From an uncultured Acidimicrobiales bacterium (lineage in GTDB: Bacteria; Actinomycetota; Acidimicrobiia; Acidimicrobiales; SHLQ01), in assembly GCA_938041035.1 (NCBI GenBank), contig CALHYX010000065.1, forward strand, positions 1 to 46,581: a stretch of DNA of 46,581 nt, given 5' to 3'. Made by a program: the position numbers and the translations under genes. The notes under the pieces were generated by a model that saw only the letters and a list, made by a program, of their open reading frames with translations, made no database searches and was not told the origin of the DNA. Of this stretch, positions 39,567 to 46,581 are shown in pieces. Every line of letters starts with the position of its first letter. Within the stretch, counting starts at the first letter, position 1.

Positions 39567-39871
39567 CCCAAGCGGAACTCTGGCTCATGGAGACGCCCAA
39601 CCGGAAGCGCCGTCCGGTGCTCGTCGTTTCGCGCGATGAAGTCATCCCCGTACTCAACAACGTCATCGTCGCCCCGGTGACCAGCACCATCCGGGCCATC
39701 CCGACCTGCATCCCGGTGGGAGTCGACGAAGGAATCGACCACGACAGCGTCGCCACCTTCGACAATCTGGCTTCCGTGCCGAAATCCGTACTCACCACCC
39801 GACTCGGTCGACTCGGCGTCGACGGCCGCAGGCAGATCTGCTCGGCGCTCGACGCCATGGCCGACTGCTGA
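39560..39871 (+). CDS. MazF/PemK-type endoribonuclease toxin (module 2)
   Basis: A 103-residue MazF-fold toxin: AQAELWLMETPNRKRRPVLVVSRDEV, VIVAPVTSTIRAIPTCIPVGVDEGI, ATFDNLASVPKSVLTTRLGRL. It has the RRPVLVVS strand and the APVTST catalytic-region Thr/Ser. The TTG at 39560, overlapping the antitoxin stop, keeps the complete first strand; the next ATG (39587) would delete it. It is clearly a different subgroup from the module 1 toxin. Confidence 0.85.
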   Translation: MVAQAELWLMETPNRKRRPVLVVSRDEVIPVLNNVIVAPVTSTIRAIPTCIPVGVDEGIDHDSVATFDNLASVPKSVLTTRLGRLGVDGRRQICSALDAMADC

Positions 39872-39941
39872 ACCGAACCGCTTGCTCCGACGCCCGAAGC
39901 GGACGCACTCCGGGTCGGGTTGGTGGCGGTCCCCGCGGCGG

Positions 39942-41510
39942 CTACTGCCAAACGATGGGCGCGATGGTGGCGAGGCAGCTCCGATCTCCGCCGGGGGACC
40001 GGAGGAAGTCGACCATGACGCTGCGGGCGCATGAATTGTCCAAGGTTGTGTGTCCCGTCGTTGGGACTTCGATCAGTTCCGATTCGCTGAGGCCGGCCGC
40101 GGCGATCTCTCCTTGACGGAGCGGGGTCGTGTGGTCGTACTCACCGGCGAGGATCAGGGTGGGGATTGCGCTGCGGACGCGGTCGACGTCGCTCGGATCG
40201 GCGGGTTCGACGGACCAGATCTCGCAGATCTGCTCGATGGGTTGGAGAAGGAAATCGACGGTCCCGACGGGCCATTCGTCGACCGTTTCGATCGGATTGG
40301 CGTCGAGATCGAAGAACGGAGCTTCCTCGGCGCAGTAGATGGAGTAGTTGAGGCCCTGAGCGAACCCGGGATCGCTCGTCTGAGGGGGTTCGGGCGAATC
40401 GCTGTCGCCGTCATCGGCGAAATCGAGAAGTGCGTTCACATCACGCTCGGCAATCGCCGTGACGAATGCCGGCAGGGCGCCGGGCTGTCCCTGCAGCAAA
40501 TCCGCGGTCACACGGAAGTAGGTCTCCTGGTTGATCGTCGGGCCGAACGACTCGACAAGATCGGTGGTCTCGACGCTCCACGGATCATTGGTGAGTCGCT
40601 CGAAGTTGGCGAGGTGCGTGTTGAACAGATCAGGGTTGCGGCGGTCGCAATCGGCGTCCGCAGCGCAGTCGGCGAAGACATTGGAGAAGGCGTCGAGCAG
40701 GCTCTCGATATCGGCGCTGTAGATGATGACTTCGGGTGCGGTCGGGGCGTCGAGAATGACCGACGCCGTACCGTCGGGGTCGTTGTCCATGACCACCATG
40801 GCCAAGGTCGTCCCATAGGAACCACCGAGCAAGTGCCACCGCTCGATGTCGAGATCAGCTCGTAGCCGAGCGAGATCCTTCGCCGCGTTGAGCGTGGTGA
40901 ACGCCGAGAGGTCAATACCGTCGGCCACATAGCCGTCGTGGCATTCCTGGATGTCGTCGAGGGTTGCGATGTCGGGTCGGCAACGGAGGAAGACACCGGA
41001 CGGGTCGGTGCCCCGCTGCTCGAGAAAAATCATGTCGCGGTCCTGGCGGAACTCGGAGTATTCGACGAACAACGGAACCGTCGCCAGGGTGCTGAAGCCG
41101 GGTCCGCCCTGCATGAACACGAGCGGCTCATCTGCCGGGTTATCGCCGAGCGCTGGCAACACGACGTACGGCAACGAGAAGGTGTCGCCGTCGGGATCGT
41201 CGTAGTCCACCGGCACGGTGAGCCGTCCACAGGTCATCTCTACGTGCGGGAGTGTCTCGAGACACGGGAGCGCGGGTTCGGTGGTGGGAGGCGCGCTGTC
41301 TTCGGGGCCCGATGCGTCGGTCGCGGGTGGCGCTTCGCTGGTTCTTGATTCGGCGGCGACGGTCGGGGCGACCGTGATTGTGGGGTCTGAAGTCGAGCTA
41401 CTGCTCGAACAGGCGACCGCCACCAGCGCGAGGCTGAGTAGAACAGCGCCGAGCAGCAACGCAGCGCGCTTCGTCGGATAGGGGTGAGATGTTTCGATGG
41501 TTTGTTTCAT
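39942..41510 (-). CDS. secreted alpha/beta-hydrolase lipoprotein (proline-iminopeptidase/TAP-like)
   Basis: A 522-residue lipoprotein. The signal sequence ends in a lipobox at VAVA-C (C34) and is followed by a Ser/Thr/Pro-rich linker to about residue 80. The catalytic domain has the oxyanion loop FMQGGPGFS (about 132-140), the nucleophile S231 in HLLGGSYGTTLAM, the acid in LILAGEYDHTTPL and the His in TTGHTTLDNSCA. This is the pattern of tripeptidyl aminopeptidase-like (TAP C-terminal) exported peptidases of actinobacteria. It probably trims peptides outside the membrane. The ATG at 41510 gives the correct signal peptide. Confidence 0.88.
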   Translation of the reverse strand: MKQTIETSHPYPTKRAALLLGAVLLSLALVAVACSSSSSTSDPTITVAPTVAAESRTSEAPPATDASGPEDSAPPTTEPALPCLETLPHVEMTCGRLTVPVDYDDPDGDTFSLPYVVLPALGDNPADEPLVFMQGGPGFSTLATVPLFVEYSEFRQDRDMIFLEQRGTDPSGVFLRCRPDIATLDDIQECHDGYVADGIDLSAFTTLNAAKDLARLRADLDIERWHLLGGSYGTTLAMVVMDNDPDGTASVILDAPTAPEVIIYSADIESLLDAFSNVFADCAADADCDRRNPDLFNTHLANFERLTNDPWSVETTDLVESFGPTINQETYFRVTADLLQGQPGALPAFVTAIAERDVNALLDFADDGDSDSPEPPQTSDPGFAQGLNYSIYCAEEAPFFDLDANPIETVDEWPVGTVDFLLQPIEQICEIWSVEPADPSDVDRVRSAIPTLILAGEYDHTTPLRQGEIAAAGLSESELIEVPTTGHTTLDNSCARSVMVDFLRSPGGDRSCLATIAPIVWQ

Positions 41511-41632
41511 GGCCTCATCGTGAAGATGCTGCCCGCGTCGCACATCGGCCCTATGGCTACGCAATCGCATTCGCGACTATCCCTGTGGCCGGTACCGATG
41601 TCCGTTTGGCCGAGGCCGAGTCCGCAGGCCCG

Positions 41633-42277
41633 CTAGCCAGCCAGTTGTTGCTCGTAGGCCCAGATCACGAGTTCGACCCGGTTCCGGGCGCCGAGCTTCG
41701 CCATGGAAGAGGCGACGTGGGCCTTCACGGTACTGACCGACACGTGGAGCTCGTTTGCGACCTCGGGGTTGGAGAGCCCTCGCGCCACGCAGGCAACGAC
41801 GTCGGTCTCGCGGTCGGTGAGCGGACTCTCGCCCGTGGGCGCCGGTGCGTTCGGAACCACGAGATGTTCCAGCAGCCGAGTCGTGATCTCCGGGGAGATC
41901 AGCGAGTCGCCGTTCGCGGCGGCCCGGATCGCAGCGACGAGCACCTCAGGGCCTGCGTTCTTCAGCAGGAATCCGATGGCACCCGCCTGGAGGGCTCCGT
42001 ACACGTATTCGTCGAGGTCAAAGGTGGTGATGATGACCACCTTCAGGGGTTCGTCGACGTCGGGCCCGGCGATCAGGGTCGTCGCGGCGATGCCGTCGAG
42101 GTCGGGCATCTGAATGTCGAAGAGACAGACGTCGGGGGTCAGGTGCAACGCTTTCGTGACGGCGTCGCGCCCGTTGTCGGCCTCGCCGACGACTTCGATG
42201 CCATCTGTGGCGTCGAGAATCATTCGAAATCCGGCGCGCACCATGTCCTGGTCCTCGGCGATGAGCACGCGGATCAT
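41633..42277 (-). CDS. NarL/LuxR-type response regulator
   Basis: A 214-residue regulator with receiver residues D9 and D54 (VCLFDIQMPDLDG) and the phosphorylation-linked Lys in FLLKNAG. The C-terminal LuxR helix-turn-helix is LTDRETDVVACVARGLSNPEVANELHVSVSTVKAHVASSMAKLGARNRVEL. The ATG overlaps the TGA of the kinase gene (ATGA), so the pair is translationally coupled. It probably controls the divergent ABC exporter. 122 nt separate it from the peptidase start, with no recognisable element. Confidence 0.92.
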   Translation of the reverse strand: MIRVLIAEDQDMVRAGFRMILDATDGIEVVGEADNGRDAVTKALHLTPDVCLFDIQMPDLDGIAATTLIAGPDVDEPLKVVIITTFDLDEYVYGALQAGAIGFLLKNAGPEVLVAAIRAAANGDSLISPEITTRLLEHLVVPNAPAPTGESPLTDRETDVVACVARGLSNPEVANELHVSVSTVKAHVASSMAKLGARNRVELVIWAYEQQLAG

Positions 42278-43410
42278 CGGTCAACCCTGGCCAAGGGGAT
42301 CGATGTGCTCGTGCGCCATCCGCGTGACCGTCGCGCCGACGACTCAAAAGTGCCGCCGAGTGCCTCGACCCGCTCCCGCATACCGATCTGGCCGTAGCCG
42401 CTGCCGGAGTTGCGCGTTGTCGGGATGCCGTCGTTGTCGACCGTCATGTGCACGCGGTCGCGGTGATGGGTAACGGCGACATCGACGAAGGTGACGTTGC
42501 GGCTGTGTTGGCGGGCGTTGGTGATCGACTCCTGAGCGATGCGAAACAGTGCTCCGCCGACCGCGGTTGGCAATCGGTCGAGGCGGGTGTCCCCGCTCAC
42601 CTGCACGATCGGACGCCCCTTTGGTACCGCGAGCACGTCGAGCGACTCGGGCGCGGCGGTGCGGGGCTGGTCGTCTTCGCTGCGCAAGACGCCGACCATG
42701 CGTCGCATCTCGTCGATCGAGTCGTTGGCTATTGCCTCGATCGACCTGAGCGCCTCGGCGGCCGCCGCCGGATTGGAAGCCGCTACGTATTGTCCCGCCT
42801 GCGCCTGGACCGCAATCGCCGTCACATGATGGGCGACCGTGTCGTGCAGCTCTCGAGCCAGCGAGTTTCGCTCCGCAAGGCGAACCCGGTCGTTGCGGCC
42901 CTCGATCGCGCGCGCCCGGTAGCGCATCGCGAGCGCGAACGCGGCTATCGCGAACCACGGAACCACCTCGACCCAGTCGTCGGGACGCACCCCGCGCGAT
43001 GCCCACAAGATGAATGCCTCGCTGCCGATGGCGACGAGAAACCCGATGCTGATACGGAGCGGCGTCGACCACCGGCAGAGTGCATAGAACAGCACGGCAT
43101 CGGCAAGCCCGGCGGGCGACCCGACGTCGGCGATGTCCGATCCCCGAAGCGCGAGCGCGACGCACGCCGCGGTGGAGATGCTCACACTCGCAACAGCAAT
43201 GAGCGGAATCCGGCGCCGGAACGGCACGAATCCAACCGCGAGCGCCGCAGGCAGGGCCCTCGCCCACAACGGCAGCGGATCCTCGAGCACGACGAATCCG
43301 AGAGCGACGACCGCCAGGCAGGCGGTGAGCGCCAGGTCCCAACGTCGAAGAGGCGGAATCGGCTCGACGACCGCTACGGCTTCGAGCCGATCTCGGATCT
43401 GCAATGGCAC
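42274..43410 (-). CDS. sensor histidine kinase, HisKA_3 family
   Basis: A 378-residue kinase with about six N-terminal TM helices (residues 25-165). The dimerisation motif LARELHDTVAHHVTAIAVQAQAG follows (phospho-acceptor H189). The ATPase domain has FRIAQESITNARQHSRN and GYGQIGMRERVEALGG. It lacks a large external sensor, as in intramembrane-sensing kinases linked to ABC exporters (BceS/LiaS-like logic). The GTG start has TAACGT 6 nt upstream, indicating a leaderless transcript. It is divergent from the ABC transporter genes. Confidence 0.9.
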   Translation of the reverse strand: MPLQIRDRLEAVAVVEPIPPLRRWDLALTACLAVVALGFVVLEDPLPLWARALPAALAVGFVPFRRRIPLIAVASVSISTAACVALALRGSDIADVGSPAGLADAVLFYALCRWSTPLRISIGFLVAIGSEAFILWASRGVRPDDWVEVVPWFAIAAFALAMRYRARAIEGRNDRVRLAERNSLARELHDTVAHHVTAIAVQAQAGQYVAASNPAAAAEALRSIEAIANDSIDEMRRMVGVLRSEDDQPRTAAPESLDVLAVPKGRPIVQVSGDTRLDRLPTAVGGALFRIAQESITNARQHSRNVTFVDVAVTHHRDRVHMTVDNDGIPTTRNSGSGYGQIGMRERVEALGGTFESSARRSRGWRTSTSIPLARVDR

Positions 43411-43416
43411 GAAGCC

Positions 43417-43422
43417 ACGTTA
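43417..43422 (-). promoter_or_regulatory. -10 hexamer TAACGT of the NarL-type two-component operon (leaderless)
   Basis: The minus-strand hexamer TAACGT ends 6 nt before the GTG at 43410. Confidence 0.5.
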
Positions 43423-43549
43423 GCCAGCCCCCAAACGAGCTTCATTGGCCCCTGGGCCATGCCGCCCTTGGGATTCTCGTACTTTCGGCCAGGGACAAAG
43501 CGGCCCTCGGGCTGTGTCGCCGGGCCCCGCCTGAGTGGACGATGAGCCC

Positions 43550-44545
43550 ATGAGATCTACCGACCCACTCCAGTCCTCTTCCGCCGCCAGCCCGTGCGAA
43601 GTCCGGCATCTGTCCAAGCGATATGGCACCCACACCGTCGTCGACGACCTGACCTTCTCGATCCCGCGAAACCACGTCGTGGGCCTTATCGGGCCAAACG
43701 GCGCCGGGAAGACCACCACGATGAAGATGCTCCTCGGCCTTGTTCGACCGACCGGTGGAGACATCTCGCTGCTCGGGCGAACGATTGGCGAACCCCGATG
43801 GGGCGACGTCCTGAATCGGGTTGGCTCCATGATCGAGGAGCCACCGATCTACGACCGACTCACCGCCCGCCAGAACCTGCAGTACCAGTGCCTTGCCGTG
43901 GACGGCGCCATCGATGACGCCGAGGTTGACGAACTCCTCCGTCTCGTCGACCTGGCCCACCGGGCCGACGACCGCCCTCGCGGCTACTCGCTCGGCATGC
44001 GCCAACGCCTCGGCATCGCGATCACGCTCGTCGGACAACCCGACCTCGTCATCCTCGACGAACCAGGCAACGGTCTCGACCCGGCCGGCATCATCGAGAT
44101 CCGGCAGCTGATGGGACGGCTGCCGGAAACCGGCACCACCGTTCTCGTTTCATCCCACCAGCTCGCTGAGGTTCAGCAGGCCTGCGATCAACTCATCATC
44201 CTGGCCGACGGCCGCACCGTGGCGCAGGGGACGACCGCCGAGATCCTGTCCGGCCGGACACAGCACATCTTTCACGTCACCGTCGACAACACCGAGACCC
44301 AACAAACAGGTGACGTGCTGCGCGCCGCCGGGCTCGCGGTGACCGAACAGATCGGCACGACGTTTGTGATCGAGCCGCCACCCGAGGTCGGAGGACGCGA
44401 CCTCAACCGCCTACTCGCTGCCGCCGACGTCTACGCGTCGTCAATCAACCAACCGGTGGCGTCTCTGGAGGACGCGTTCCTCGACCTTGTCCAACAACCC
44501 GACGACACCGACAACCTCACCACTCCGGAAGTAGCCCGATCATGA
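43550..44545 (+). CDS. ABC transporter ATP-binding protein
   Basis: A 331-residue ATPase: Walker A GPNGAGKTTTM, signature YSLGMRQRLG, Walker B LVILDEPGNGLDPAG and H-loop SSHQLAEVQ. A C-terminal extension of about 90 residues follows, as in drug/antibiotic exporters of the DrrA/CcmA-like group. The ATG at 43550 is preferred, but an in-frame GTG at 43535 cannot be excluded. It overlaps the permease gene by an ATGA. With the divergent kinase and regulator it forms a typical stress-responsive export locus. Confidence 0.9.
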   Translation: MRSTDPLQSSSAASPCEVRHLSKRYGTHTVVDDLTFSIPRNHVVGLIGPNGAGKTTTMKMLLGLVRPTGGDISLLGRTIGEPRWGDVLNRVGSMIEEPPIYDRLTARQNLQYQCLAVDGAIDDAEVDELLRLVDLAHRADDRPRGYSLGMRQRLGIAITLVGQPDLVILDEPGNGLDPAGIIEIRQLMGRLPETGTTVLVSSHQLAEVQQACDQLIILADGRTVAQGTTAEILSGRTQHIFHVTVDNTETQQTGDVLRAAGLAVTEQIGTTFVIEPPPEVGGRDLNRLLAAADVYASSINQPVASLEDAFLDLVQQPDDTDNLTTPEVARS

Positions 44546-45261
44546 CTCGTACCGAACTGTTCAAGCTCCGAACCCACCGCACCCCGTGGGTGCTCCTCGC
44601 CACCTTGATCGCATCGCTTGCCGTTGCGCCCGTGTACTACGCCATAAGGAATCCAGCTGACGGCACCGATGTCATCGCCGCCGTCGGTGGAGTCTTCGAC
44701 GTCATCCCACCCCTCCTCGGCGCCGTGTTCGGCGGCTGGGTCGTCGGCCACGAATTCCGTCAGGGCACGCTGCGCCGAGTGCTCGGCAGCGACGCCCGTC
44801 GGGGCCGGCTCATCGCTACGAAGGCAGCCGTTGGGCTCGGAGCAATGGTCGCCGGGTTGTCTGCCGCAGCAGGAATTGGCGCGCTGGCGTCGGTTGTCTC
44901 GGTTGCGTCATTTGGCGAGACCATCGTGTGGGACGGCGTCGTCCGAAACATGCTCAGCGGCAGCTTCCTTGCCCTGGTCGTCGCCGCCATCGCGTTCGCG
45001 TTCAGCATTCTGTTCCGCAGCGACACCTACGCAATGCTCGGTTCGCTCGGTCTCCTGCTCATCGTCGGCCCCCTCCTCACCCTCATACCGACCGTCGGCA
45101 AATACACCCCCGCCGCCCTCGCCGGTGACGTGAGTTCGTGGATCAGCGGGCCCGAAGAACCACTCGGCGTCGCGATCGTCACCGCCTCACTCAGCCTCGC
45201 AGCGACCATCGGCGCCCTCTCGGCGGCCGCGATGGCAACGTTGCACCGACGCGACATCTGA
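44542..45261 (+). CDS. ABC transporter permease (ABC-2 type)
   Basis: A 239-residue membrane protein with six TM helices: MTRTELFKLRTHRTPWVLLATLIASLAV at the start, the GHEFRQGTLRRVL motif after TM2, and four further hydrophobic segments. It is of the ABC-2 type partner of DrrA-like ATPases. The ATG overlaps the stop of the ATPase gene. Substrate unknown; export of an antimicrobial or lipid is likely for the class. Confidence 0.88.
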   Translation: MTRTELFKLRTHRTPWVLLATLIASLAVAPVYYAIRNPADGTDVIAAVGGVFDVIPPLLGAVFGGWVVGHEFRQGTLRRVLGSDARRGRLIATKAAVGLGAMVAGLSAAAGIGALASVVSVASFGETIVWDGVVRNMLSGSFLALVVAAIAFAFSILFRSDTYAMLGSLGLLLIVGPLLTLIPTVGKYTPAALAGDVSSWISGPEEPLGVAIVTASLSLAATIGALSAAAMATLHRRDI

Positions 45262-45315
45262 AACGGCAAGGCGCATTCCGGGTCGCGGCGAAGTCAGCGG
45301 ACGCCACGCTGGTGG

Positions 45316-45321
45316 TATTTT
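45316..45321 (+). promoter_or_regulatory. -10 hexamer TATTTT of the membrane hypothetical (leaderless)
   Basis: TATTTT ends 6 nt before the ATG at 45328. Confidence 0.5.
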
Positions 45322-45327
45322 GCGGCT

Positions 45328-45888
45328 ATGCCCTCCGAGATCAGAAAGGCACTTCGTCCCCGCGAATGGAGCGTCGAGTCACACCATCTCTTGCGCGACG
45401 GCGAGCCCAGCATCGATCTTCGGTCCGTGACCGATGCGCACTACAGCACCTGGAATCGCAATGGCGTCGGCAATGGCGGACTCCATCTTTCCTCTCCGGA
45501 TACGTCCGTCACCATCTACCAATTGCGGAACCAGAAGCAGCTCGCCGACAACGTCGTGAAGACCCTCGAGGCGCTGCATCGGAGTGCGCCGGACGTTCGG
45601 GTACATATGCGAGGCGGTCCGGGTCAGGAGCTGTTGAGCCTCTTTACCGGTGTGTTCTTCCTGGCGTTGGCTGCCTGGGTCGCGTACGAGGTGCTGCGAG
45701 GTTCCGGCGAATTCTCGTGGGTGGCGGTCGGGTTCGTCGTTCTCGTCGCCGCCTTCGGCGGATTCTTCTTGTGGTTCTTCCATCCCTGGAATCGTCAGCG
45801 CTACTACGCCACACCGAAACAAGCAGCCCGAGCCATCAGACGCCACGGTTGGCGGGTCGCCTACCGCACCTTTGGCACCGGCACCTGA
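45328..45888 (+). CDS. hypothetical protein with two TM helices
   Basis: A 186-residue protein. The first 100 residues are soluble with no motif I recognise. Two TM helices follow (about residues 104-123 and 130-150, the latter ending in GGFFLWFFHPWNRQ), and then a basic C-terminal tail. The promoter hexamer directly upstream of the ATG argues that it is expressed. It is 66 nt after the permease gene but probably transcribed separately. Confidence 0.7.
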   Translation: MPSEIRKALRPREWSVESHHLLRDGEPSIDLRSVTDAHYSTWNRNGVGNGGLHLSSPDTSVTIYQLRNQKQLADNVVKTLEALHRSAPDVRVHMRGGPGQELLSLFTGVFFLALAAWVAYEVLRGSGEFSWVAVGFVVLVAAFGGFFLWFFHPWNRQRYYATPKQAARAIRRHGWRVAYRTFGTGT

Positions 45889-45945
45889 CGGAGTCGCATC
45901 GAGCACGATCGATCACGGTGGCCCCGAGCCGGGTTCTCCCGCGTT

Positions 45946-46581
45946 TCATCCGCCCTGCAGGATCATCCACGCGGCATCGGGTAACGTCGTCGGGTCGAAC
46001 GGTCGTTGCATCGTGAAGTAGAGCATCCCGCCATCGCCCCACATCCAGCCGGCCTCGTCATCGCTGTCGATTTGCAGTAGCAGCCCCCATAAGGCTTCGC
46101 GCTCCCGTGACCGGAACGACTCCGCTGCCTCCCAATCGAGGTAGGTACCGAGTGTGTGCCCACTCGACACCAGGTCGGACTCGGTCCAGATGGGTGCCTG
46201 TTGCAGGGATGGCCAGCCGCCCACCTGGTGGTTCGATGATGTTGGAGCCTCGAAGGCCTCGGCCCAGGCTTCCTCCACGTCGTAGCAACGCCCGCGCGCG
46301 GAGAAGGCGGCGTCGCTGCGGTCGGTATGCGGCGGGAAGAGGGACGCGACGGCCGGCTCCTCCCAGCCGGGAATCGTGAGGGTCTGGGTCGCTTCCAGCC
46401 CAACGGAGACGAAGGTGGTCGCCTCACTCGGTGCGGGTGCCTCAACCGCCGCCGCCTCATCGGCCCAGACCAATCGCCAGCCATCGCGATGAGTCGGCTC
46501 GAACCCCGCAGGCTGCTCGACGTGGTCATAGAACACATTCAGAATTCCCGAAGCCGGCAGCTCCAGATCCGTCTCGAGGGA
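45946..46581 (-). CDS. DUF1963 (YwqG-like) protein, 5' part beyond the window
   Basis: The frame is open to the right edge, so the gene is partial; at least 211 residues are present up to the stop. LELPASGILNVFYDH, NHQVGGWPSLQQ, WGLLLQIDSDDEAGWMWGDGGMLYFTMQ and the C-terminal FDPTTLPDAAWMILQGG match the DUF1963/YwqG pattern. An in-frame GTG at 46536 is not the true start, because family-like sequence continues upstream of it. The function of the family is unknown. It converges with the membrane hypothetical, 57 nt apart. Confidence 0.75.
   Translation of the reverse strand, partial: SLETDLELPASGILNVFYDHVEQPAGFEPTHRDGWRLVWADEAAAVEAPAPSEATTFVSVGLEATQTLTIPGWEEPAVASLFPPHTDRSDAAFSARGRCYDVEEAWAEAFEAPTSSNHQVGGWPSLQQAPIWTESDLVSSGHTLGTYLDWEAAESFRSREREALWGLLLQIDSDDEAGWMWGDGGMLYFTMQRPFDPTTLPDAAWMILQGG

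Noticed and set aside
1..46581. tRNA (including tRNA-Sec), rRNA, CRISPR arrays, insertion sequences, phage genes
   Set aside because: Reading the intergenic regions (all under 210 bases) I saw no cloverleaf, repeat-spacer pattern, transposase or terminal inverted repeats. tRNAscan-SE/Aragorn and an IS search would be decisive.

Overview
This is a GC-rich, gene-dense window of about 46.6 kb. It looks like a chromosome segment of an actinobacterium. My best guess is the class Acidimicrobiia, because of the mix of an F420-type (DDN-like) reductase, MMPL transporter, ecdysteroid-kinase-like phosphotransferase, sulfotransferase, acyl-CoA dehydrogenase, DUF1330 and YHYH/DUF3500 proteins. The taxon is inferred, since no rRNA or marker gene is present. 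I see no tRNA, rRNA, CRISPR array, transposase or phage gene. No stretch longer than 300 bases lacks a gene.

Layout. 0.1-5.5 kb: a tightly packed leftward operon (OYE-type flavoenzyme, sulfotransferase, quinone-oxidoreductase-like MDR, EcKL-like kinase, inositol-monophosphatase-like enzyme). 5.5-10.6 kb: a LysR regulator, a nitroreductase, a phytanoyl-CoA dioxygenase-like enzyme, an acyl-CoA dehydrogenase and an enoyl-CoA hydratase. 10.7-13.6 kb: an HxlR regulator divergent from hchA, a DDN-like reductase and an amine oxidase, probably an electrophile-stress locus. 13.6-19 kb: a glycoside hydrolase, then a LuxD-like acyltransferase/thioesterase that overlaps an MMPL lipid exporter by one base, behind a 41-codon glyoxalase remnant. 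19-26 kb: an envelope redox locus (YceI, DUF3500 lipoprotein, YHYH lipoprotein, an OmpR-type two-component system and a haem/FAD ferric-reductase-like protein). All three of its transcription units carry the same 19-bp box with an 11-bp internal repeat.

26-36.6 kb: a GNAT protein, an aldehyde dehydrogenase, a LysE exporter, and a gene whose catalytic-cysteine codon is an in-frame TGA followed by a near-ideal bacterial SECIS hairpin, so a probable selenoprotein. Next come a hypothetical/GST/DUF1330/DUF1330 operon, an SDR, a RidA-like protein divergent from an Lrp regulator, and a second phytanoyl-CoA dioxygenase. 36.7-39.9 kb: an ankyrin-Imm1 fusion and two divergent MazF-type toxin-antitoxin modules. 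39.9-46.6 kb: a TAP-like hydrolase lipoprotein, a NarL-type two-component system divergent from an ABC exporter, a membrane hypothetical, and a DUF1963-like gene cut by the right edge.

Thirteen start codons have a TAnnnT hexamer exactly 6-7 nt upstream. This points to widespread leaderless transcription and was used to choose several starts. The most interesting signals are the selenocysteine recoding, the shared operator of the YHYH/DUF3500/ferric-reductase locus, and the LuxD-MMPL pair.
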